Below, piece by piece: positions 1 through 8,670 of a DNA stretch of 64,000 bases. The position numbers were made by a program, and so were the translations under genes. Every line of letters begins with the position of its first letter. The stretch's first letter is position 1. Source of the DNA: Bemisia tabaci (Eukaryota; Arthropoda; Insecta; Hemiptera; Aleyrodidae); contig NC_092793.1 in assembly GCF_918797505.1 (NCBI RefSeq), positions 63,917,660 to 63,981,659 of the forward strand, written 5' to 3'. Under the pieces are notes generated by a model. The model was not told where the DNA came from and did no database searches. It saw only the letters and a list, made by a program, of their open reading frames with translations.

Positions 1-178
1 CCGATTAAAGTTCAAAACGGTCAACAATTGGCAACCTCGACTTTTTGCCGATGGATTCGCTTGAAACTCAGCTTATCGTTTTCCTCCTACCCAGATACCC
101 CCAAACACCGAGTTTCAGGCGAATCCATCGGCAAAAAGTCGAGGTTGCCAATTGTTGACCGTTTTGAACTTTAATCGG
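1..178. repeat. Near-perfect inverted repeat, 69-bp arms
   Basis: Positions 1-69 and 110-178 are reverse complements with one mismatch, separated by a 40-bp spacer. The transcript or single strand would fold into a long hairpin. The left arm begins at base 1, so the structure may continue outside the window. It is the outer part of the repeat that runs to 757. Confidence 0.9.
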
Positions 179-757
179 CGGCCATTTTGAAAAATTAGGG
201 TTTGTTTAAAAATTTAACGTCGAATTCGTTCTTCTCGGTTCAAAATACCCCCAGATACCGAATTTCAGGTGAATCCATTGGCAAGAAATCGAGTTTGTCA
301 AATTTTCGGCCTTTATGAGCCTAAACCGGCGGCCATTTTGAAAAATTAGGGTTTTTTTTTAAAAATCTAACGTCAAATTCGTTTTTCTCGTGCCAAAATA
401 CCCCCTGATATCGAGTTTCAAGCAAATCCATGTGCAAATAGCAGAGGTGCCAATTTTCGGCCATTTTGAACTTTGACCGGTCGCCATTTTGAAACGGTTT
501 GAGATAATGACTTCGGGTTTGCGCGAAAATTTTTCTTTTTTTATGCTCTTTCGAACGAGGTATCACAAAGGGGGTCTTCCCATTTGAAAAAAAAGTTAGG
601 GTCCGTAACCCCCCCAAGGGGGGCCGGGGCCCCCCAAAATTTGGGGGGGGGGTCAAAAAGTAGTTTCCTTTGATCTAGGAACACCCTCCAAGTTTCAAAT
701 CTCTACCTCAATTAGGTCAAAAGTTAGAGGGGGGAGGGGACTTTTCGAACACCCTGT
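1..757. mobile_element. Palindromic repeat ending in ACAGGGTGTTCGAAAAGTCC (minus)
   Basis: After the hairpin, two degenerate units beginning GGCCATTTTGAAAAATTAGGG follow (about 180 and 331). The right end carries a GC-run-rich segment and closes with the complement of ACAGGGTGTTCGAAAAGTCC at about 738-757. A second copy of the right half lies at 27393-27872. No transposase is seen. The ends resemble those of the foldbacks at 13364 and 15923, so I group them as related non-autonomous elements; the grouping is inference. Confidence 0.6.
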
Positions 758-1494
758 ATCTTATCGGTTGCCAAAAGCGATTTTCCAAACTACGAAAGGA
801 AATGAAGTATATAGGTACAGGAAAATGGAAAATTGATAATAATTTCCCAGAATTATTGAGAAAGTCAATGATAATGACGCTGATTAGATTTCTCGAGGAA
901 GTCAATTACCTATGTAGGTATTTTTCAAATCCGGCAATGACACCTGTAAATTTAAGTTCATCCTGAAATTTCAGGAAAAATGAGTGCTTTCACTAAAATT
1001 ACTTTTTTTATTTTTCTGTTACTGCTCAGGAGAATGCTGAGGCATTAAAAACATGGGCATAAAATAAAACTAAAAAAGCAAAGGCTCATTGTACAATGAT
1101 GTTAAGAAAAATGACTTCTACGCAAGAATGAAGGTAATCCTCAAATTAAAGAAACTGTCAGTAAGACTAACACTCTACCATTTTCCTCTAAATATAATTG
1201 TTAGCAGAAATATGAAGTAAAGAAGTGTTTTATTTGTTTTATTTTCTCATTGGAAAAAAGGCATTGGGAACAAAAAAAATTACAATTTAAAATTCCATGT
1301 ATTTAGAAAACATCAGCGTGCATATACAGATGGCAATAAAACACGTAATTTCTCTCAATATAGGACTAAACTTTAATCCTTATCTAAATTATAATAGCAC
1401 TCTGTAATGCGCGAACGATCATTGCATTATTTCATGAGCATACAATTGACATCAAATGACATCGATACGGAAACAATAATTTTTTCAGCTTTAT
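758..1494. other. Intergenic, nothing recognised
   Basis: AT-rich sequence with short open frames only. No repeat partner, RNA gene or coding similarity was recognised. Confidence 0.5.
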
Positions 1495-2256
1495 ACTGCT
1501 GAGTGTACGACTGGTTCAGTGTCAGTGTAATGCTAGCATTACACTAATGAGTGTATAACTATGTAATGAGTGTATACCAGTCACGGCCACCAGATGGCGC
1601 CGTACTCTTCAATGTGCGATTTCCGTTTTCTCTGGGCCCAAGCCTGCCTCGGATGAATGGTTTTTGTCTCGTTATTCTTCTCACTTGTTAAGGTGTTTAT
1701 GATTTACTTCTAGAGATTTCACTTGTCTTTTAATATTTATATTTGATAAGTTAGAAGCGGTTAAAAGTTGCACTCTCTTTTTCACAGCCTCATATCAATA
1801 TACTTGGGCATACCCGAGAAATCTGACTCCCCAAATAGTTGCAATGGTACCGTTAACAGGTATGAATACCGCGAAAGCCTCACCGTGGAATAAGGGCGCA
1901 AGGCGTCCCCGCCCTCTCGCCTAGGCCCAGCGCCATCCCCGCTGGGCCGTCCTTATAAGGACCTTATAAGGATGGCAGCGCATTGTAATTTAGGGATGTG
2001 CTAGCTGGCATAATTCTAAAGCGCACATAATTAGTGAAGTGTCAAGATAATACTCCTGAGTGTAGAATCAGTATAATGCCAGTGGAATGCTAGCATTACA
2101 CTCGTGAGTGCATAGCTGATATAATGCTAGCTATTGTATACTCGAGAGTGTATAACTAGTGTAATGCTAGCATAATGCAATTCTGTGTGCAAATCACATT
2201 ATGCTAGCTATACACTCACGAGTGTAATGCTAGCATTACACTCATTTTTAGCAGGG
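1495..2256. repeat. Cluster of GTGTAATGCTAGC palindromic motifs
   Basis: The dyad TAATGCTAGCATTA, usually flanked by GAGTGTA or ACACTC, occurs several times at about 1527-1560 and 2070-2245. The block ends with ATTTTTAGCAGGG at 2244-2256, the same end as the element closing at 7829. Between the two clusters is a GC-rich hairpin-forming stretch (about 1920-1975) with the arms GGCCCAGCG and CGCTGGGCC. It is probably a non-autonomous element with sub-terminal motif repeats; the left boundary is unclear. Confidence 0.55.
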
Positions 2257-2589
2257 AGGAACAATGGGTATGAATCTCAAACAGAGTAGGTAACCTACAT
2301 AACCTCCAATTAACTAACAAAAACATACCGCCAACGCGACGCCACCGTGTATTCTTCCACTACGCATTCCGCCACCATATTGATCATGACGTGTACATTC
2401 GAAACCTACGAGCGCGCAGTTCAAACGCCGTTTTAGGCCACCCTAATTTTTGGTACTTTCAAATAAACTTTTCTCCCGTTTGCAGTCATCAAAAAAAAAA
2501 AAAAAAAAAAATTAGAAAAAAACTGTAAGCTTCGGTCACTCACCACTTTCGAATGACATAATAAAAAAAAATGACTGAACTGACTCATT
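2257..2589 (+). repeat. Dispersed direct repeat, copy A
   Basis: This 333-bp stretch starting AGGAACAATGGG is repeated in the same orientation at 8338-8670 with only scattered differences. It contains AATAAA followed about 25 bases later by an A-run, which looks like a polyadenylated end. Both copies continue past the A-run with the same sequence, so a simple retrocopy end is not supported. Confidence 0.85.
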
Positions 2590-2892
2590 GCGACTCGAGA
2601 AGAGGAAAACCTCGAAACCTGCGCGTGTGCCTAAATATGGAGAGCGACGTGATTAATGATTCTGTTGATATGATGATCTCAGGACTTCTCCCTCTGCTTG
2701 CCCTGCATTCTGAATGTTGATGATTTTCGTTTCAACCGGTGTTCAGTTTCCCGATTGTCTTAATTATATGAGATAATAGAAGTAGGAACACCTAAGTAGG
2801 TACTTGAGTATGACGAACCTGAGCTGCATGACATGCAATTGTGTGGGTCAATTTTTAGGATCAAGAAATTGTAGGTCCCAAGTATCAGAGAT

Positions 2893-3200
2893 CGCGATAT
2901 ATACCGATTTTATCGGTGGCAATTTATCGTAATATTATCGAATGAAAAATTGCGATTTATGGCGATTAAATCGCTATGCATCGCAATTTTTGTTCGATAA
3001 AATCCCGATCAATTTTCGTCGATAAAATCGACATTAAATCGCCGTATATCGCGATTTTTGTTTCGATAATATATCGCGATAAATTGCCGGGGAATAAAAT
3101 CGCGATTATATTGCAACAAGATCGAGGATAATCGCTCAGATGTGGAAGATCCTAGCGATTTTATCGCCGATAAAATCGCAATATATCGCGATTTTTCCGT
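2893..3200. repeat. CGAT/ATCG-saturated degenerate repeat
   Basis: About 300 bp built from short overlapping motifs such as TATCGCGAT and CGATAAAATCG on both strands, with many local dyads. The motif density is far above the surroundings. It is not a clean tandem array and has no coding sense. The preceding 2590-2892 holds nothing recognised. Confidence 0.75.
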
Positions 3201-4547
3201 TGAAAAATGCTACTTCGGGTGCTGGGCACCTATGTATTCTGTACGATTAAGACGTGGAGTAAAACGCATTGTGATATTGCTGATCGGTGCACAACTTCGT
3301 GCATTTTTTTTTTTGAGCTACGGCCACGGTACGTTCCTATGGGCTTGGCTCAGCATTTTTGCTTCAAAGTAGCTGAGACAATAAGACGCAATGAAGTCAC
3401 TCTGGGACGATATAGATGCGCAAATCAAAGTTCATCAAGGTCAACCCATTTATCGCCACTGATGTTAAACCAGCGAATTTTCCATTCTACTTAAACTGAT
3501 GAGTGTGCGTAACGCATACGAGTGGAAGATTGTTTATTTCTCCAGTACCTAGCTGGGTAGGTAGGTATATCCATACCTAGGCGGAGGGACAGTCATGGTT
3601 TATTTAAAAGAAAGTGGGAAAGACGCGAGGCTCTCACGCCATCCACGGGTTCGCTGTGCCCTCCTCCTTTCCCCTCCGGTAAGTCACCCGAAAGCAAACT
3701 TCTCTTCTTTAAAACTCCAGGCCTAGCTTGACACCCCCCTCCCCCACCCACAGCCAAAAAAAGAAGTAAACCAGAAAAATTATTGAACTGTCCAAAAAAC
3801 GCTTCTTGTCCAAAATACTTGAGTGGATCATCACAAAAAATTCCTATTTAATAATTATATTTTTGGGGATTTGGATTTTTCCCCATTTTTTCGAAATTTT
3901 CGGCAGATTTTGGCGATTTTCAAGTTCGGAACCTCAGGCACATTGAACCAGACGACCACAGATTTGAATTCTCCGCAAAAAATTGCGCAGGCACATCAGC
4001 CAACTTGCACTCAACAGCGAATTTCTCAACAAAAAACTGACCCGGAAGTACGTGTTTCCTCAAAATTTTCGGAGAAGGTCGTATTTTGGGTGTAGGTCAA
4101 GCTCGTGACACTACCATTTTCACAATAACACGCTAGAGGTAAGCTCTTTTGATATTATCTGGGACTTGAAGTGGTATTCGGATGAGCGGAGGGCAAATCC
4201 TGCTCAGAAACAAATGGAAAAATGCATCAAAATAACGTTGGAGGTGATTTGTTGCGGAAGGAATATGTCTTCTCGGTAACTTTAACTTAAACTTAATCTT
4301 TGTAGTTTTTCACGATATTTCCATTTTTGCCGTTAAAATTGACATTGGAGCAGTTTTATTGGGGGGGGGGGGTGCATTTTCCACCAGTTTTTACTTGCGG
4401 TTTTCGCGTTCGAAACTTCAGTTAATGAAGCAAACGACCACAGATTTGACTTTTCCGTGAGAAACGTACGTAGATTTTATGGGTGTGGTAGTACAGTGGA
4501 CGCTCGACAATTCGAAACTGGAGAAACCGAGGATTTCCTTCGAATTG
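3201..4547. other. Intergenic, degenerate repeats
   Basis: Two related segments share GACGACCACAGATTTGA-type sequence (about 3947-3972 and 4434-4455), so an old tandem or inverted duplication is likely. No coding exon was recognised, and the open frames at 3142-3494 and 3823-4095 have no family features. Confidence 0.4.
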
Positions 4548-4561
4548 CCCTGCTAAAAATG

Positions 4562-4675
4562 AACATTTTGGTAACAAGTTGGTCTGGCCCAACATGGTAG
4601 CAACATGGTGAATGGAACCTGATATCAACATGTTATCACCATGATATCAACATGTTACCAATATGATATCACACA
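4562..4675. repeat. ATATCAACATGTTACC short tandem block (left)
   Basis: Degenerate repeats of the words AACATGGTA, GATATCAACATG and TTACCA. The same block in opposite orientation lies at 7560-7812, just inside the other end of the element. Confidence 0.7.
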
Positions 4676-4811
4676 CTGAAAAAAAAAATTCCAAAATGCC
4701 AAAATGCTTAAATTTAGGCGCGCTGCATGTTCGTAGCCTTAAATTTTCATCACTGTCACCAGAGAAGTGACGCTGAGAGAACCCGACGTTCAATGTTAAC
4801 CAGAATTAAGC

Positions 4812-4907
4812 TGCCCTGCGCCCGAGTTCCCTAGCGGTCATCCATCGAAGTACTAATTACGCCCAACGTTGCTGAACTTCGGTGATCGCCCGAGTGTCGC
4901 TGCCATG
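4812..4907 (-). pseudogene. 5S rRNA-derived sequence (pseudogene or SINE head)
   Basis: Read on the minus strand, 4888-4826 follows the 5S rRNA core: CGATCACCGAAG, then AGCAACGTTGGGCG (box A region), TTAGTACTTCGATGGATG and ACCGCTAGGGAAC (box C region). These are the parts bound by TFIIIA and used as the Pol III internal promoter. The outer helix I sequences do not match a normal 5S gene, and there is no T-run terminator directly after it. It is therefore a 5S pseudogene or the head of a 5S-derived SINE rather than a working rRNA gene. It sits inside the 4548-7829 element. Confidence 0.75.
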
Positions 4908-4929
4908 CAATCCGCCACGGACGCTCGCG

Positions 4930-6295
4930 TGGGGTAGGTGGCTAATTTAGCACTAATAAACGTCCCCAGATCTGGTTCGATGATTAGAAGCGATGATATT
5001 CTTACAATTCTGTACATCATTCAGTTTCACAATGAAGGATACGAAAATAATATAGAGTACCTAGATCAAGTTTTTGAAAGAGAGGAATACGAATAACACA
5101 AGAAAAAAAATTAAATGAAATATGGACGGACAAATAGTTATTAAAAATGAAAATATTAAAAACGAAATAAGATAAATAAATAATATAAATTAATGAAAAA
5201 CGAATAATATATTATGATTTCTTATATTATATATTATATTAATTATAATATGTTTTATCATTCCTATTAATAATATGAATTCGTAATATTATTTAATAAT
5301 TTTTATAATTACTTCCTGGTCCCATCTTAATTGAGCAACATTCTTTTGACGTTAAGCCGCAGATATAAATGAAATTTTATTCAATGCACAAATGAGTTTT
5401 GAGAGTAAAATGGATAAAAAAAAAAGTCTAAAGGAAAATTTACTCACAGAAAAAATATCAACATGGATTTCAAAAATTAATAAGGCCACAAAGGCAGGAA
5501 TAAGAAAATATCGTCTCTAAACATATCTCTGGATCAACACATACAATAATAAAACGCCAACCGAACGTTTTCGACTTTCCCCGAATATTCCGAGAGGCAA
5601 AAAATTTCGTGAAAGATTATAAAAAGAAATTTCATGAGGAAAATTTCATTTAACACTCAGAATTCAGGATTAAACCCGAGTAAAACAGTAGGAACATAAT
5701 TTTGAATTTTTTTTCTCAAATTTTGATTGAACACACAGCCGTACCAGTTGCACACTAAAATAAATTTTACGGATAAAGTAAGACGTTAGCGATATTTGGA
5801 GCAAAACAAATTTCTTGACTATAAAGAATTCTAGTACCCCCTAATAGTTTATCCTTCTTTCTTGGTACAAAAGGGAGGGAGGGATCTTAAACTATCCTTG
5901 AAACACTTTAAATGATTTTTCAGGAATTAACAGTTTCCTTCGCTAACGTATTTCTTTTTTTAAATAGGAAATATTTGATACATAAGTAGAGTACCTGTAT
6001 TTTTTAACTGTGAAGTGATAGATTTTGAGATCAGTAAGTAAATAGGTATTTTACTTTTTCTTGAATCTGAGAGAAAATGTTTGACATTTTGTTGGTTGAA
6101 AGAAATTTCATAAGGAAAAAAGAAATTTCACGTAATTTCATTCGATGAAATTTCTTTTAGCAACTCTGGATGCGAATAACCGAATGATCGGTTTCCGTGA
6201 CCTTGAAAGTTCGGTAAAATCTTACCGAACTCGGTTGGTCGCGTGTTCCAAACGCCGTAATGCCGTTTGGTTCAAAAAACCCGATACTTAGGTTT
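4930..6295. other. AT-rich filler inside the nested element
   Basis: Very AT-rich at 5080-5330 with TATTAATA-type words. Around 6090-6165 the words GAAATTTC and TTTCAT recur. No gene was recognised. Confidence 0.5.
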
Positions 6296-6557
6296 CCCAA
6301 GTAGCATTTTGCAACGAAAAAATTGCAATTTAAATGAAATAAAATTTCCAGATGATTTCAACTTTCTTGCAAGAAAATTGCAATTATTTTACAACATCTG
6401 ACCCCCTCATTGTAAAAAAGTTGCAATTTTTTTTTTTGCAAAGAAATTTCAATATTGACGACCTTTAAATTTCAACCCCTAAATTTTCCGGGGAAATTAT
6501 AATAATTCGAACCCATGCTTACCTAATGTCCTACGACGTTTAGCAGCATAAAATACC

Positions 6558-6630
6558 GGACGCCTCTGAGTGGGCTTGAACCCGACCCGCGGATGTCATA
6601 GCGGAGCACTCTTCCACTGAGCTACAGGGA
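6558..6630 (-). pseudogene. tRNA-like sequence with Pol III A and B boxes
   Basis: On the minus strand TAGCTCAGTGG matches the box A consensus and GGTTCAAGCCC matches box B, about 43 bases apart as in tRNA genes. D-arm-like and T-arm-like segments are present and the outer strands pair partly (TCCCTG with CAGAGG, one mismatch). The anticodon arm does not fold with a 7-base loop. This is more likely a degenerate tRNA or the head of a tRNA-derived SINE than a functional tRNA. Confidence 0.65.
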
Positions 6631-6889
6631 GCTGATGATGAGTTGGGTTGAAATCACGCCTGTTAAGGCTGTTATCGCATGCATTGCGTCAGTGCGTGGC
6701 TCAACATTCATCATAGATTTGATTAACGCCGTTTTTCTCAGGCTTCTTTCTTTTGCCTATTATTTATTTATTTTTTTCGTGTTATTTATTTTTTTCATAT
6801 TTTTTTTGTCTGATTTTTTTTTCGATATCACGTAATAGGTACTCACACTAAATTTACACCGGTGTAAATTACACCACATACTAACTTGA

Positions 6890-7110
6890 GAACTTAAAAA
6901 TATTTTCAAAAAATATTTTTAAAATATTTTCAAAACTTTCTTAAGGAATATTTTTAACATGCATGTTTACAGGCAATATTTTTGAATTATTTTAAAAATA
7001 TTTTTTGTAAACATTTTCAAAATATTCCTTTAAAATGTTTTAAAAATATTTTGAAAATATTTTAATTACAATATTGCCATGAAAATATTTTGATAAAGGT
7101 GACAATATTT
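6890..7110. repeat. AATATTTTnAAA degenerate tandem block
   Basis: The words AAATATTTT, TTCAAAATATT and TTTAAAATATT alternate for about 220 bp, giving a strand-symmetric AT satellite inside the CCCAAGTAGCA element. Confidence 0.65.
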
Positions 7111-7559
7111 TCAAAATATGTTGGGCTATATGGGTTAGGTGAGACATTTAAGTCGAAAAAACTTTAAAACAACTAGAGAATTGGATGCCAGGCACATGGC
7201 GTGAATTTGTTACAACATGATTGCACCGAAATTGCAGTCTTTATAGTGCCTCGAAAAAGAAGGTTAGGCAACAAGCATAATCTACATTTCTTGCAAACTT
7301 ATTGCAATAAAATTGCAACTTTTTAAGCGCCTTCAAATGAACGTATAGGCAACAAGCAAAAATTGCAATCAACTCACAATCCATTGCAATGAAATTGCAA
7401 TCCATGCTACTTGGGTTGTGCCACCGAACAACCGTATACCGAAGGGTTCGGTAAAAATCACGGAACTTTTTTTTTCAGTGCAATGAGATATCAGTATGTT
7501 CCCATGATGGGGCCAACAGACACCAAACAACTCTTACACACTCTCTCTCACTTACTCTT

Positions 7560-7812
7560 TACATCAACTCTTTATCATGATTATAAGAAAGTCCAAATTG
7601 ATATCATCATGTTACCATAGGTATTTGTGCAGTGTTGTTAACAACGTTTTTTTATATCATGTTTATATCATATTGGGACTTGCCATATTGTTAGCATATT
7701 GGTATCATGTTGGTCTTTTACCCCAAATTGATATCACGTTGATGTTGATACCATGTTGACATCATCCTGATACCAACATGGTAACATCATGTTACCAACA
7801 TGTTACCAACAT
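7560..7812. repeat. ATATCAACATGTTACC block (right)
   Basis: A longer, degenerate version of the block at 4562-4675 in opposite orientation. Repeated words are GATATCA, CATGTTACC and ACCAACATG. It leads directly into the terminus at 7829. Confidence 0.7.
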
Positions 7813-7849
7813 GTTCATTTTTAGCAGGGTGATGAGTTTTCTTGTTAAA

Positions 7850-7985
7850 AATGAGTGTAATGCTAGGTATACATCAAAGATTCATATACTAGTGTAAATG
7901 TAATGTGCACAGAGAACCTTATTATCCTAGCAGTAGCATTATACTAGTTACACACTCACGAGTGTAATGCTAGCATTATACAGGC
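7850..7985. repeat. GTGTAATGCTAGC motif cluster, second site
   Basis: The words GAGTGTAATGCTAG, CTAGCATTATAC and ACACTCACGAGTGTAATGC recur, as in the block ending at 2256. The right edge is near 7982. Confidence 0.65.
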
Positions 7986-8337
7986 GAATGAGTCAGTTAA
8001 GCTCGGGAGGGATTTGCCTGCAAATAGTCGAATCTTTCAATTTTCGGTACGAGAAGAACGATGCGCACGTTAAAATTTCACGAAAAATTGTCTCCGCGGA
8101 GATACAACGCTTCCTTATTAGGGGTCCTCGAAAACGTGTTTGAACCGACCGCCGTAAATTTTCGAATCTACGCGTCATAGACGGGAAGATGGCGGCGCCG
8201 AAGCCGACCTGCTTACTACCGCCACGCCGTCGTTGTTAACATCACGATTTCTCGTTTGAGGTTAAGTAAGTTCTGTGTGAATGTTTCATATCCTAGATAC
8301 ATCTGTATCGCATTTTGATTGAAAAGCTTAGAGAATT

Positions 8338-8670
8338 AGGAACAATGGGTATGAATCTCAAACAGAGTAGGTAACCTACGTAACCTCCAATAACCAACAA
8401 AAACATACCGCCAACGCCAACGCGACGCCACCGTGTATTCTTCCACTACGCATTCCGCCGCCATATTGATCGTGACGTGTAGGTACATTCGAAACCTACG
8501 AGCGCGCAGTTCAAACGCCGTTTTAAGCCACCCTAATTTTTGGCACTTTCAAATAAACTTTTCTCCCGTTTGCAGTCATCAAAAAAAAATTAGAAAAAAA
8601 CCGTACCTAAGCTTCGGTCACTTACTACTTTTGAATGACACCATGAAAAAAATGACTCGACTGACTCATT
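8338..8670 (+). repeat. Dispersed direct repeat, copy B
   Basis: Same-orientation copy of 2257-2589, starting AGGAACAATGGG and ending with TGACTCATT. Small differences include an extra CCAACG and a shorter A-run. In copy A this sequence is interrupted immediately upstream by the element ending in TTTTTAGCAGGG, so this copy probably shows the uninterrupted arrangement. Confidence 0.85.

Larger units (their letters stand above)
6296..7415. mobile_element. Non-autonomous element with CCCAAGTAGCA termini
   Basis: CCCAAGTAGCA at 6296 is answered by TGCTACTTGGG ending at 7415. Next to both termini the word ATTGCAAT or TTGCAA recurs many times (6310-6470 and 7280-7405), as sub-terminal repeats. The interior holds a tRNA-like sequence and an AATATTTT-rich block. 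No coding capacity is seen, and the target duplication is not clear. Confidence 0.7.
4548..7829. mobile_element. Large nested element with CCCTGCTAAAAATGAACAT ends
   Basis: The left end begins CCCTGCTAAAAATGAACAT at 4548 and the right end finishes with its complement at 7829. Each terminus is followed inward by an ATATCAACATGTTACC satellite-like block. Inside are a 5S-derived sequence, AT-rich filler and a second complete-looking element (6296-7415). No transposase is visible. It could be one non-autonomous transposon enlarged by insertions, or two separate copies in opposite orientation. Confidence 0.6.

Noticed and set aside
4812..4907. Functional 5S rRNA gene
   Set aside because: The outer helix does not match and no terminator T-run follows; only the core is 5S-like.
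6558..6630. Functional tRNA gene
   Set aside because: The anticodon arm does not fold into a 7-base loop and the acceptor stem has a mismatch.
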